Numbered from the stretch's first letter, positions 1 through 6,574 are shown. The stretch: 14,445 bases of DNA from Propionibacteriaceae bacterium (GCA_031268065.1 JAIRXX010000004.1:1-14445), one strand, 5' to 3'. Notes: generated by a model from the sequence alone, not told the origin. Numbers and translations: made by a program.

Positions 1-303
1 GGCGTTGCGGAGGCGCCTGTGCCGTCTGAGCCGTCTGGGGGGGTGGGTTCGGTGGTCGGGGTTCCGGGGCCTGTTTTCCACCTGGCGCGGCGCGACGGTT
101 ACGAGCCTTCGGATGTGGATGCTTTCATTGACCGGTTGGAGGCGTTGCCGGATACTCCGGAGGGCAGGCGGGCGGCTTGGGAGTTGGCAGAGGGCATTCA
201 CTTCCACCTAGCCCGCCGGGACGGTTACGAGCCTTCGGATGTGGATCGTTTCGTAGACGCCGTGATCAAGTCCTGGCGGCAAGACGGTCCGGGGCCTGCC
301 TGA
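1..303 (+). CDS. DivIVA-like repeat protein, 3' end only
   Basis: This frame is open from the first base of the window and ends at TGA 301-303, so the gene very probably starts upstream; the GTG at 19 lies in a Pro/Gly/Ser-rich linker and is an unconvincing start. What remains is about 100 residues with two copies of a motif of the form FHLARRDGYEPSDVDxF, 42 residues apart, joined by a segment reading ALPDTPEGRRAA. The motif resembles the short GY..(E/D)VD.F element at the N-terminus of DivIVA/Wag31 proteins, which also occurs as isolated repeats in actinobacterial proteins. The same element recurs in the membrane protein at 1260-2045, so the two genes are probably related in origin. No enzymatic motif is present. 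The function is unknown; a scaffold or adaptor role would be a guess. I am fairly confident that it is coding because the repeat is conserved at protein level with synonymous differences in its flanks. Confidence 0.6.
   Translation, partial: GVAEAPVPSEPSGGVGSVVGVPGPVFHLARRDGYEPSDVDAFIDRLEALPDTPEGRRAAWELAEGIHFHLARRDGYEPSDVDRFVDAVIKSWRQDGPGPA
76..252 (+). repeat. Tandem direct repeat, 126-base period, encoding DivIVA-like motif
   Basis: Two copies begin at 76 and 202, exactly 126 bases (42 codons) apart. They share a perfect 27-base block at 94-120 and 220-246 that encodes DGYEPSDVD. The flanking bases (76-93 against 202-219) differ mainly at synonymous positions. This indicates an intragenic duplication kept at protein level. 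Confidence 0.8.
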
Positions 304-331
304 GCGTTTTCAGGCTAACCGGTGGCACCGG

Positions 332-676
332 GTGCTGGCTTGGACGGTGGTGGAGTTTGAGTGGGGTTTGCCAAGCGTTCTGGGGTGCCGCTTGGTCTGG
401 TTGGATTACGGGAGGGTGGTGGTGGTCGTGGTCCCTGACGCGGGTCAGGTGTGCGCTGATGGCGATCGGGTCGAGGTGGGGGTCATCCTTGGAATATTCG
501 CCGCCGCCGGGGCTTACCGGGAGCCGGTAATGCTTGGGGAGTTTTGGGACCGTCCCGCGATCCCGTTCCATGTGGTCTTGCGGGCCGGGTCGGTGGAAGC
601 CCTCGGGCTTTGGACTGCGTATTGCGCCGATTTGCAGATGATCGGCATTCCGGCAGGTGGCGGCGACGTTTCGTAG
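332..676 (+). CDS. Hypothetical protein, 114 aa
   Basis: I do not recognise this gene. The frame runs from GTG 332 to TAG 674-676 and begins 28 bases after the preceding stop. The frame itself is open back to 266, but no better start codon lies in that stretch, and the ribosome binding site before 332 is weak, so the start is uncertain. The predicted product is mildly hydrophobic and acidic, with alternating hydrophobic runs (WLDYGRVVVVVVPDAG, then VGVILGIFAAAGAY) that suggest a small beta-rich globular domain, and a C-terminal part containing WTAYCADLQMIGIPAGGG. There is no signal peptide or clear membrane helix. Its place between a repeat-protein remnant and other small orphan ORFs would fit an immunity or accessory protein, but nothing in the sequence shows that. 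Confidence 0.4.
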   Translation: MLAWTVVEFEWGLPSVLGCRLVWLDYGRVVVVVVPDAGQVCADGDRVEVGVILGIFAAAGAYREPVMLGEFWDRPAIPFHVVLRAGSVEALGLWTAYCADLQMIGIPAGGGDVS

Positions 677-694
677 AGGGGAGTCCTTTTCCGC

Positions 695-958
695 GTGTTT
701 TGCCTGGTTGGGTTGGCTGTTCCCTTTGTCGCGTCTGAAGGCGGCGGGGTTGGCGTTCGGCTCCAAGCCCGGTTGTTGGAGTGTCCCTTGGAACTATCAA
801 TAGGTTGGGCGGTCTTCTACTCCGAACGCGGATGCCAACGTGATTTTCGGACCTTCGTTGACGAGTCGGCTGCGCTGGAGGCGCTTGCCCAGATGCTGCT
901 TAATGATCCGACAACTCGGACGGTGTACCGCTCTGCGCATAAGTGGCCGTACGGTTGA
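695..958 (+). CDS. Hypothetical protein, up to 87 aa
   Basis: I do not recognise this gene. The longest version starts at GTG 695, but the first 19 residues are low in information, and GTG 752 is an equally plausible start giving about 68 residues. The stop is TGA 956-958. The more protein-like part is the C-terminal half, with a strand-like segment IGWAVFYSERG, then FVDESAALEALAQMLLNDP predicted as an amphipathic helix, and a tail rich in aromatic and basic residues. That arrangement is common in small immunity-type or regulatory proteins, but no family signature is visible. No good ribosome binding site precedes either start. It could be a degraded remnant, like its downstream neighbour. 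Confidence 0.33.
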   Translation: MFCLVGLAVPFVASEGGGVGVRLQARLLECPLELSIGWAVFYSERGCQRDFRTFVDESAALEALAQMLLNDPTTRTVYRSAHKWPYG

Positions 959-1020
959 AGGCGTTGTGGAACTGTGGCTCCCACCAGAGGCGCGTCAATC
1001 CCGCCGGGCTGTGAGCGCAC

Positions 1021-1260
1021 ATGTGGACGCTTATTCCAACCATCTATGCTTGGGCCAATGCGGCTCCTCACATCTGAGGTGGGGCGCTCGCGGGCGCGAA
1101 GGGCGGGGCGATTGTCGGCGTGATGTTCGGCTCGCTCGCCGGGCCTGGCGGCGCCGTCTTGGGCGGCATCGTTGGTGGCATAACAGGCGGCTTCGTGGGC
1201 GGCATGGCGTTGGGCGCTGTGGGGGAGGCCGCTGTGGCCACGTTTGAGGAGAGATGGTGA
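1021..1260 (+). pseudogene. Glycine-zipper small hydrophobic protein interrupted by in-frame TGA
   Basis: A frame starting at ATG 1021 runs 18 codons to TGA 1075-1077, then continues open to TGA 1258-1260. The part after the stop is a striking glycine zipper: GGALAGAKGGAIVG leads into a second stretch with GGAVLGGIVGGITGG and then FVGGMALG. Such GxxxG arrays occur in membrane-inserting helical hairpins such as bacteriocin-like peptides, small holin-like proteins and glycine-zipper envelope proteins. The glycine pattern begins immediately after the TGA and no start codon lies there, so an interruption (for example GGA to TGA, one base) is the simplest reading. Otherwise translation could begin at GTG 1120 or ATG 1123 and give a 45-46 residue peptide. 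The final stop overlaps the next start as TGATG (1258-1262), a translational-coupling arrangement that supports this frame. The function is unknown. Confidence 0.45.
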
Positions 1261-2045
1261 TGGGCGGAACTGGTGCGAGGGGCCGGTTTGTCCGCCGGTG
1301 GCTTTACCGCTTTTTCCTGGAAATCCGCAGCGAATGTATCAGCTTTAAAGCTAGCTGGTTCGGGATCGCAGCCGCTGCTGTGGCCTTTGGGTGTGCCGGT
1401 CTTATCTTTGTTTTCCCGAGCCTCCAAGTCCCTGCCTGGGGTTGGTTTTGCACTGGGTGGTTGTATTTGGCCGTGCTTGATGTTGTTGTTGTGATGGCTT
1501 GGGATGGCTGGTTTGGTCATCGGGTTCGTGGTTTGCGGCGGTGGTGGGTTAACAGGGGCCGCCCGGTTGACCGGCTGGCCGGGTTGAGGTTCCCGGTCAC
1601 GGCGAGGGGGCGGCGCTGGCTCGAGGCTCCGCAGTGGCGGGATAGTTATTGCGTGGAGGAGGTTGACGCCTTCTTCCGCGGGTTGGGGGCTTTGCCGGAC
1701 ACGGCTGAGGGCAGAGGGGCTGCTTTGGGGTTGGTCGATGAGGCTTGGTTCAGGCGGTATCGCTGGGAGCATGGGGTTGTCACTTGGTTTCGGTTGTGTT
1801 ACCGGGAGGGGTATTTCGTGGGCGCGGTGGACTCGCGCATGGATGGTTTGCGTGAGGAGTTGCGCGGGGGAGGGCCTTTGGGTTGTGGTTTTGCCGGTTG
1901 CTCAGCGCCAGCCCAACTGCCATCAGTCACCCTCCAACTGCGAGATGCTGGGAAATTTTATCCCGAAAGGTCTGATATCGGCTCGAAGCCCGCAGTTGGG
2001 GTAGGTTATCGTTTGCCTAGGAGGAACAATGACAGACCAACCTAA
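1260..2045 (+). CDS. Two-helix membrane protein with DivIVA-like repeats
   Basis: I start this gene at ATG 1260, which overlaps the previous stop (TGATG) and sits about 9 bases after GAGGA (1246-1250); the in-frame ATG 1254 is too close to that site. The product would be 261 residues. A basic N-terminus is followed by two predicted membrane helices at about 33-52 and 60-81, then a basic linker. The soluble part (about 122-202) contains YCVEEVDAFF, the segment LGALPDTAEGRGAA and a second YREGYFVGAVDSRM. These match in order and spacing the repeats of the protein ending at 303. The last 45 or so residues look unstructured and cover the ribosome binding site and start of the next gene at 2029, so the original stop may have been lost. 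A role is not known. A small membrane partner of the glycine-zipper ORF is possible because the two are apparently coupled. Confidence 0.5.
   Translation: MGGTGARGRFVRRWLYRFFLEIRSECISFKASWFGIAAAAVAFGCAGLIFVFPSLQVPAWGWFCTGWLYLAVLDVVVVMAWDGWFGHRVRGLRRWWVNRGRPVDRLAGLRFPVTARGRRWLEAPQWRDSYCVEEVDAFFRGLGALPDTAEGRGAALGLVDEAWFRRYRWEHGVVTWFRLCYREGYFVGAVDSRMDGLREELRGGGPLGCGFAGCSAPAQLPSVTLQLRDAGKFYPERSDIGSKPAVGVGYRLPRRNNDRPT
2019..2024 (+). promoter_or_regulatory. Strong ribosome binding site (AGGAGG)
   Basis: A perfect AGGAGG lies four bases before ATG 2029 and fixes the start of the DUF4870 gene. It falls inside the 3' end of the preceding frame, which argues that the tail of that frame is not under strong coding constraint. 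Confidence 0.75.
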
Positions 2046-2685
2046 TCCATACGACCAGCCCCCCGGTGGTACCGTGCCTCCGGCTCCGACTCAGCCACCG
2101 CAGTTTCCGCTGTATTCTGCCTATCCGCCCCAGCGGGCGTATCCGCAGCCGCAAGACAACCCGCCGCCACAGGCTTACCCGCAGCAGCCTCCGGCGTATC
2201 CGCAGCCCCCGGTTTATTCGCAGCCGCCCCAGCAGCCGCCCTACGGCCAGCCTCCGGCGTATCCGCAACCTCCGTATTCCCAGCAGCCGCCCTACGGCCA
2301 GCCCTCGGCATACGGCATGTTGTCGCCAGACCGGGTGGACGCCGACCAAAACAAAGTCTGGGGAATCTTGGCCTATATCCTCTTCCTCATTCCGCTGATC
2401 GGGGCGCCGAAGAATTCCAGGTACGCGCGGTTCCACACCAATCAAGGCTTGGTGCTGGTCATATGTTCGGTGGCGGGATCTGTCGCCCTCAACATATTGA
2501 CGGCCCTGGCCGTCGGGGTGTTCTCGTTCAGTTCGGCGGCGATAGCGGTTGTCGGCATCCTTTCCGTTGTCAGCTTCGTTTTCGGGATGGCTGTGCTCGG
2601 GCTCGCCATCTTCGGGATCGTCAATGCTGTGCAGGGGAAGATGCAGCCGTTGCCGGTCATCGGGAAGTGGACCATCCTGAAGTAG
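2029..2685 (+). CDS. Proline-rich DUF4870 membrane protein
   Basis: The protein has 218 residues in two parts. Residues 1 to about 98 are a low-complexity cytoplasmic tail built of Pro, Gln and Tyr, with repeated YPQPP, PPYGQP and PAYPQ units. Residues 106-218 are a small membrane domain: [18 protein letters not shown] as the first helix, the loop [10 protein letters not shown], then two or three more helices (about 138-199) and a short C-terminus. The FHxNQ(G/A) loop after the first helix is the hallmark of the DUF4870 (Tic20-like) family, whose role in bacteria is not established. Actinobacterial members often carry such Pro/Gln/Tyr-rich extensions. ATG 2029 is chosen for its AGGAGG. The gene stands 61 bases before lysC on the same strand, but functional linkage is doubtful. 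Confidence 0.85.
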   Translation: MTDQPNPYDQPPGGTVPPAPTQPPQFPLYSAYPPQRAYPQPQDNPPPQAYPQQPPAYPQPPVYSQPPQQPPYGQPPAYPQPPYSQQPPYGQPSAYGMLSPDRVDADQNKVWGILAYILFLIPLIGAPKNSRYARFHTNQGLVLVICSVAGSVALNILTALAVGVFSFSSAAIAVVGILSVVSFVFGMAVLGLAIFGIVNAVQGKMQPLPVIGKWTILK

Positions 2686-2717
2686 CGCGCTTGGGCAGGA
2701 CTGGAGGATGCCTCCCG

Positions 2718-2743
2718 TAGAATGGTCGGGTATTCCAGGAGGA
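2718..2743 (+). promoter_or_regulatory. Possible lysC -10 element and Shine-Dalgarno
   Basis: TAGAAT (2718-2723) matches the actinobacterial -10 consensus at five of six positions. AGGAGGA (2737-2743) then precedes the TTG start by about four bases. No convincing -35 is seen at the usual distance, which is common in actinobacterial promoters. A transcript from here would have a leader of roughly 18 bases. Confidence 0.4.
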
Positions 2744-2746
2744 TCC

Positions 2747-4012
2747 TTGCGAGTTGTGCAGAAATTCGGCGGTTCGAGCGTCGCCGATGCCGAGAGCATC
2801 AAGCGGGTGGCCCAGCGCGTTGTTGCCACCCGGGAGAAGGGGCGTGAAGTCGTGGTGGTGATCTCCGCGATGGGTGACGCCACCGACGAATTGCTTGACC
2901 TGGCCAAGCAGGTGTCCCCCAATCCGCGTCCGCGAGAGCTGGACATGCTGCTCACCACTGGAGAGCGGATGAGCGCCGCGCTGCTGGCTATGGCGATCAA
3001 CGACTTGGGCCACGACGCCCGCTCGCTGACCGGCTCCCAGGCGGGCGTGATAACCACCGGCACGCACGGCGATGCCCGGATCATCGACATCACCCCAGGC
3101 CGGATCGTCTCAGCGCTGGAAGACGGCGATATCGTGATCGTGGCGGGATTCCAGGGCGTCTCCCAGACCACGAAGGATGTCACCACCTTGGGCCGGGGAG
3201 CTTCGGACACCACCGCAGTGGCCTTGGCCGCCGCCCTGGGAGCGGCTTATTGCGAGATATATTCCGACGTTGACGGCGTTTACACCGCCGATCCGCGCAT
3301 AGTCAAGGCCGCTAAGCGGATTCCGCAGATTTGCTACGAAGAGATGCTGGAGATGGCGGCGGCTGGGGCGAAGATTCTCCACCTGCGCTGTGTAGAGTAT
3401 GCCCGACGGGAGAACGTCCGCGTCCATGTCCGCTCGTCGTTCTCTGAGAAGCCAGGCACATGGGTGCAAGACGTGCCCCAGAGGGAGGATGGTATGGAGC
3501 AGCCGTTGATTTCCGGCGTGGCCCATGATCGCAGCGAGGCCAAGATCACCGTGGTCGGGGTGCCCGACAAAGTGGGGAAGGCGGCGCGGATTTTCGACGC
3601 CATCGCGCGGGCCGACATCAACGTTGACATGATCGTGCAGAACGTCTCCCACGGCAGTCATGGCCGCACCGACATCTCCTTCACCCTCTCCCAGGACACC
3701 GGCGCGGTGGCCATCGAGGTTTTGGAGGCGACCCGCGCCGAGGTGGGGTTCGACGAGATCATCTACAACGACGCCATCGGCAAGGTGAGCGTCGTCGGCG
3801 TTGGGATGCGTTCCCATCCTGGGGTGACGGCGCGTTTCTTCGCCGCGCTGGCCGATGCCGGGGTGAATATCGACATGATCTCCACTTCGGAGATTCGGAT
3901 TTCTGTCGTGGTCGGGACTGACAACGTGGACAAGGCGGTCCGGGCGGCGCATTCCGCCTTCGGATTGGATTCCGACGAGGCGGCTATCGTCTATGCCGGC
4001 ACTGGGCGTTGA
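2747..4012 (+). CDS. lysC: Aspartokinase (alpha subunit)
   Basis: This enzyme phosphorylates L-aspartate to 4-phospho-L-aspartate, the first step of lysine, threonine, methionine and diaminopimelate synthesis, in the cytoplasm. I start it at TTG 2747 after AGGAGG, giving 421 residues, the usual length of actinobacterial LysC and collinear with the mycobacterial enzyme as I recall it. ATG 2708 would add 13 atypical residues. The kinase domain has KFGGSSV at about 5-11, then TTGER, the segment [21 protein letters not shown] and [32 protein letters not shown] closes it. Two ACT domains occupy residues from about 260 to 421, with [11 protein letters not shown] and the [11 protein letters not shown] motif, the segments associated with lysine/threonine feedback inhibition in this family. 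The adjacent gene is not asd, the frequent partner of lysC in actinobacteria. Confidence 0.96.
   Translation: MRVVQKFGGSSVADAESIKRVAQRVVATREKGREVVVVISAMGDATDELLDLAKQVSPNPRPRELDMLLTTGERMSAALLAMAINDLGHDARSLTGSQAGVITTGTHGDARIIDITPGRIVSALEDGDIVIVAGFQGVSQTTKDVTTLGRGASDTTAVALAAALGAAYCEIYSDVDGVYTADPRIVKAAKRIPQICYEEMLEMAAAGAKILHLRCVEYARRENVRVHVRSSFSEKPGTWVQDVPQREDGMEQPLISGVAHDRSEAKITVVGVPDKVGKAARIFDAIARADINVDMIVQNVSHGSHGRTDISFTLSQDTGAVAIEVLEATRAEVGFDEIIYNDAIGKVSVVGVGMRSHPGVTARFFAALADAGVNIDMISTSEIRISVVVGTDNVDKAVRAAHSAFGLDSDEAAIVYAGTGR
3494..4012 (+). CDS. lysC: Aspartokinase beta subunit (internal in-frame start)
   Basis: ATG 3494 is in frame with lysC and is preceded by GGGAGG (3483-3488) with a five-base spacer, an unusually good Shine-Dalgarno for the middle of a gene. 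Translation from it gives 172 residues beginning [17 protein letters not shown], which covers only the two ACT domains. In Corynebacterium glutamicum, and also Bacillus, aspartokinase is an alpha2beta2 enzyme whose beta chain is made from such an internal start. The corynebacterial beta chain also has 172 residues and begins at residue 250 of 421, the same position as here. The beta chain would form the regulatory sites with the alpha ACT domains. The internal ribosome binding site is seen; use of this start is inferred from the family. Confidence 0.7.
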   Translation: MEQPLISGVAHDRSEAKITVVGVPDKVGKAARIFDAIARADINVDMIVQNVSHGSHGRTDISFTLSQDTGAVAIEVLEATRAEVGFDEIIYNDAIGKVSVVGVGMRSHPGVTARFFAALADAGVNIDMISTSEIRISVVVGTDNVDKAVRAAHSAFGLDSDEAAIVYAGTGR

Positions 4013-4024
4013 ACCGAGGCTGAT

Positions 4025-4318
4025 GTGATCTTTAGGCAAGTTGGCGATGGCAAGCCCTATCCAGAGCACGGACTGCTGCAGAAGCAGTGGGCGGCGATCT
4101 CGCCCCAGGAAGTGCGGCTGGACACCTTGACCACCATCAAGCGCACCCTGGACTTGGACTCGCTGCTGGACGAGGACTCCACCTTTTACGGGGATTTGTT
4201 CGCCCATGTGGTGCGCTGGCGGGGCGTTCTCTATCTGGAGGACGGGCTGCACCGGGCGCTGCGGGCGGCGCTGCAGCAGCGGGCGACCATCCATGCGCGG
4301 GTGTTGGAACTAAACTAG
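4025..4318 (+). CDS. Small conserved actinobacterial protein, ParB-like
   Basis: The product has 97 residues from GTG 4025, with GAGG (4016-4019) five bases ahead, and starts 12 bases after the lysC stop. It contains VRLDTLTTIKRTLDLDSLL, then FYGDLFAHVVRWRGVLYLEDGLHRALRAAL. The pattern of a residue list followed by a strand pair and DGxHR resembles the N-terminal fold of ParB/Srx-like domains, in which (D/E)GxHR is the characteristic motif. I recall close homologues across actinobacteria sitting before a LytR_C gene, as here, sometimes labelled VapB-family antitoxins; that label is doubtful and no toxin gene is adjacent. There is no membrane helix or signal peptide. The biochemical role is unknown. 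The conserved pairing with the LytR_C gene, rather than lysC, is the better clue. Confidence 0.8.
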   Translation: MIFRQVGDGKPYPEHGLLQKQWAAISPQEVRLDTLTTIKRTLDLDSLLDEDSTFYGDLFAHVVRWRGVLYLEDGLHRALRAALQQRATIHARVLELN

Positions 4319-4391
4319 ACTCTGTGCGGGTGGCGTTTTCCGTTTTCCGCTGGAATGTGACTTGAGGCGTGATGCTTGAACTGGAGGCCCG

Positions 4392-4973
4392 GTGAATCGC
4401 AAGATACGGATGGTTGTGACGCCAGTCGTGCTGCTTTCGCTGCTGGGCGGTGTGGGTTTTGCCGCCAAGTGGGGATACGAGGGCGCGACGGCGAAAGCTC
4501 CGGAAAAGGGATTGGCCCAATGCGTGCCGACCGATGTGGGCGATTCGCTCGAACCCGATGAGGTTTATCTGCGGGTGTTGAACGCTGGGGAGACCAGCGG
4601 CTTGGCCAAGCTGACCGCGACCTATCTGCGTGCGAAAGACTTCCGCGTGCTGCGCTACAACAACGCCAACACCGACGAGGAATTGACCCAGCCGGTGGTC
4701 ATCGGGAATTCGTCGGACGACCCCGAAGTGAAACTGGTGATGGGCTTCTTTGAGAACGCCGTCGCACGCGGGGACGGGCGCTCCGACCACATTGTCGACG
4801 TGCTGCTGCCGACGAAGCTCGCCAGGGTGGAAAACCCGAAGATGTCGGTGAAAGTGGACGGCCTGGTCTGCCTGCCCCCGCCGAGCACGGCCGGCGATTC
4901 GACTGAGCTGGCGCCGCCAGAGACCCCCGACCCCACGCCTAGCCCGGCTAAATCCCCAGCCAAGAAGAAATAG
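4392..4973 (+). CDS. LytR C-terminal domain protein
   Basis: The product has 193 residues from GTG 4392, with GGAGG (4383-4387) four bases upstream. A short basic N-terminus leads into one membrane helix (about residues 7-25), so the protein is probably a type II membrane protein with an outward-facing domain. Residues about 57-142 match the LytR_C fold: VYLRVLNAGETSGLAKLTATYLRA, given here in outline, is the usual V.V.NG....GLA....L...GF opening, and DHIVDVLLP is its final strand. LytR_C domains occur at the C-terminus of LytR-CpsA-Psr wall-polymer ligases or alone behind a membrane anchor, as here; their ligand is not known. The C-terminal 30 residues are a Pro/Ser/Ala/Lys tail suited to reaching into the cell wall. 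Two cysteines (44 and 160) flank the domain and might form a disulfide. Confidence 0.82.
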   Translation: MNRKIRMVVTPVVLLSLLGGVGFAAKWGYEGATAKAPEKGLAQCVPTDVGDSLEPDEVYLRVLNAGETSGLAKLTATYLRAKDFRVLRYNNANTDEELTQPVVIGNSSDDPEVKLVMGFFENAVARGDGRSDHIVDVLLPTKLARVENPKMSVKVDGLVCLPPPSTAGDSTELAPPETPDPTPSPAKSPAKKK

Positions 4974-4988
4974 CCCGGATTCCTCTGC

Positions 4989-4994
4989 TATTGT
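4989..4994 (+). promoter_or_regulatory. Candidate -10 element for a leaderless transcript
   Basis: TATTGT matches the TANNNT actinobacterial -10 pattern and ends seven bases before GTG 5002. There is no Shine-Dalgarno in the 28 bases between the previous stop and this GTG. The geometry is that expected for a leaderless mRNA beginning at the start codon, a common class in actinobacteria. Confidence 0.45.
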
Positions 4995-5001
4995 CCCGAA
5001 A

Positions 5002-5793
5002 GTGACAGATTTCAACTGGCCGCAGTCGCTGTTGCTGGTCGGCTTCAAGAATTACCTCGACCAGCGGCAGACGCTGGCTTGGCTGGACCAGGCGATGCGG
5101 GTCTTGGATTCGCACGGCGAGCGGGCCGGTGAGATCGAATTGGTGGCGGCGCCGATTTTCACTGTGCTGGCGAAGATGGCGGAAATTGCCCAGGGTCGGC
5201 CTATCCGCTGGGGGGCGCAGAATCTGTCCCAGCACGACTATGGCCCGTTCACCGGCGAGATTGGCGGCCCGGCGCTAGCCCAGGTCGGCTGCCGCTATGT
5301 GCAGATCGGCCACAGCGAGCGGCGGCGGTTGTTCCAGGAGACGGACCAGATCGTCGCCGACAAGGTGGCCGCGGCATTCCGGAACGGGCTGATCCCCTTC
5401 ATCTGCGTCGGGGAGGCCGAGCGGTCCGATGCCAAGACGGCGAGCACCTATTGCATCGCCGAAACCTTCTCCGCGCTGGCCGAAGTCCCCGAAAGCCAAA
5501 ACCCCCTCGTCGTGCTCTACGAACCGGTCTGGGCCATCGGCGCCGAAAAACCCGCCGAAGCCTCCCACGTCCGCCAGGTTTGCCGCGCCATCAAGGAAGC
5601 GCTCGCCTTCCGCAATCCAACCCAGCCCAGCCGGGTGATTTACGGTGGGACCGCCGGTCCGGGATTGCTCAGCGAATTGGGCGACGACGTGGACGGCCTG
5701 GGGCTGGGGCGGCGCGCACACGACCCGCTGGCCTTCGCGCGGGTCTTAGAAGAGGCGCTGCGCTGGAACCAGTCCCGGCTCAAGCCACGGTGA
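5002..5793 (+). CDS. Divergent TIM-barrel isomerase, probable tetrulose-phosphate isomerase (EryH/LerI-like)
   Basis: The protein (263 residues) belongs to the triosephosphate isomerase family and keeps the catalytic set: Lys16 in GFKNY, GAQN at 71-74, His104 in IGHSERR and Glu174 in YEPVWAIG. It departs from housekeeping TIM in three places: GFKNY replaces the usual N(W/F)KMN, the flexible loop reads WAIGAEKPA, and the final phosphate-binding loop is GLGLGRRAHDP instead of LVGGASL. In the family as I know it, these changes mark the EryH/LerI branch, which interconverts L-erythrulose 1-phosphate and D-erythrulose 4-phosphate in erythritol and threitol catabolism. The nearby tetrulose-kinase-like gene supports that role. 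The gene is convergent with the DeoR regulator and overlaps its 3' end by 14 bases. GTG 5002 has no Shine-Dalgarno and may be leaderless. Housekeeping TIM activity cannot be excluded but is less likely. Confidence 0.85.
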   Translation: MTDFNWPQSLLLVGFKNYLDQRQTLAWLDQAMRVLDSHGERAGEIELVAAPIFTVLAKMAEIAQGRPIRWGAQNLSQHDYGPFTGEIGGPALAQVGCRYVQIGHSERRRLFQETDQIVADKVAAAFRNGLIPFICVGEAERSDAKTASTYCIAETFSALAEVPESQNPLVVLYEPVWAIGAEKPAEASHVRQVCRAIKEALAFRNPTQPSRVIYGGTAGPGLLSELGDDVDGLGLGRRAHDPLAFARVLEEALRWNQSRLKPR

Positions 5794-6574
5794 CTTTGAC
5801 GCCCTGCTCCTCGATCATCCGGATATCGTCAGCCGAAGTGCCGGAATCCACCACCATGTGGTCAAATTCTTTGATGTCGCACAGCCGGTAGAGCGCCCGC
5901 TGCCCAATCTTGGAGTGGTCCAGCAGCAGCACCCGCCGATTGGCCTGCCCGATCATCGCCCGCTTCGTCCCGACTTCGAGCTGGTCTTGGTGGTAGAGGG
6001 TGGTGCCCGACAGCGAAGACGTGGAGACGAAAACCACATCCGCCCAGAGCCGGGCGATATTCTCCTCGCAGATGACTCCCACAAACGAGCCGTAGCGCTG
6101 GTCGTACTGCCCGCCCAGGAAGATCAACTGGATCGAGGGGAATTCGCTGAGCTGGTCCATCGCCGCGCGGAAATTGGTGATCACGGTCAACTCCTCGAAA
6201 CGCCCGAGCAGCGGAACCATCTCCAAGGCGGTGGTCGAATCGTCGATCAGCACTACGTCCCCGTCGCGGATCAGCTTGACCGCCGCCTCAGCGATCGACT
6301 GCTTCTCGGCCACCATCGTGCCTAGGCGCACCCGAAGCTCGTATTCCAACTGGGTGGTGCGCAACACCGAGGCGCCGCCGCGCACTTTCCGCAGCGAGCC
6401 TCGGCGCTGCAATTCGTCCAGGTCGCGGTGGATGGTCATCCTGCTGACTTCCAACGCCTAAGCCAGATCGTCCACCTGGACGAACCCCGCTTCGCGCACG
6501 GCGGAAGCGATGTAGTCCAGGCGTGCTTCTCTGGTCCAAGTCGATGAGCTTTCAAGCTCTGGATTGTCACCCAT
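5780..6574 (-). pseudogene. DeoR-family transcriptional regulator, interrupted by TAG in the helix-turn-helix
   Basis: Read on the minus strand from ATG 6574, which follows GGGAGG (6582-6587) by seven bases, the frame gives a normal DeoR protein except for one TAG at codon 39 (6458-6460). The N-terminus has ARLDYIASAVREAGFVQVDDLA, in outline the usual first helices; then comes the stop, then ALEVSRMTIHRDLDEL, the recognition helix. The rest is an intact sugar-phosphate-sensing DeoR C-terminal domain, with VVLIDDSTTALEMV, then TVITNFRAAMDQL, LGGQYDQRYGSFVG and LLLDHSKIGQRAL. Codon 39 is normally Gln, Glu or a similar residue, so one base change (for example CAG to TAG) explains it. Restarting at TTG 6454 would remove half of the DNA-binding domain. 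The gene lies 33 bases after the PfkB gene on the same strand and is the likely former repressor of this locus. A sequencing error is the main alternative. Confidence 0.8.

Noticed and set aside
1075..1077. TGA as a recoded codon (Sec or Trp)
   Set aside because: TGA is used as a normal stop by several intact genes here (lysC, the TIM-like gene, the permeases), and no selenocysteine element is visible downstream.
840..1247. Plus-strand 135-codon frame, Arg/Gly-rich
   Set aside because: Its second half is an out-of-frame reading of the glycine-zipper region and its first half overlaps the end of the 695-958 ORF; it is not protein-like.
1068..1772. Minus-strand 234-codon open frame, Pro-rich
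   Set aside because: It is low-complexity Pro/Ala/Thr sequence antisense to the glycine-zipper and membrane-protein frames, with no family pattern. Long antisense frames are expected at this GC content.
1912..2000. Inverted repeat CCCAACTGC / GCAGTTGGG around the upstream flank of the DUF4870 gene
   Set aside because: The arms are nine bases long and 71 bases apart, too short and distant to support a terminator or operator call.
2017..3213. Minus-strand 398-codon open frame
   Set aside because: It is antisense to the DUF4870 gene and lysC, both clearly real, and rich in Arg and Ser without any domain pattern.
3110..4294. Minus-strand 394-codon open frame
   Set aside because: It is antisense to the ACT half of lysC and the small ParB-like gene; its composition is typical of a shadow frame.
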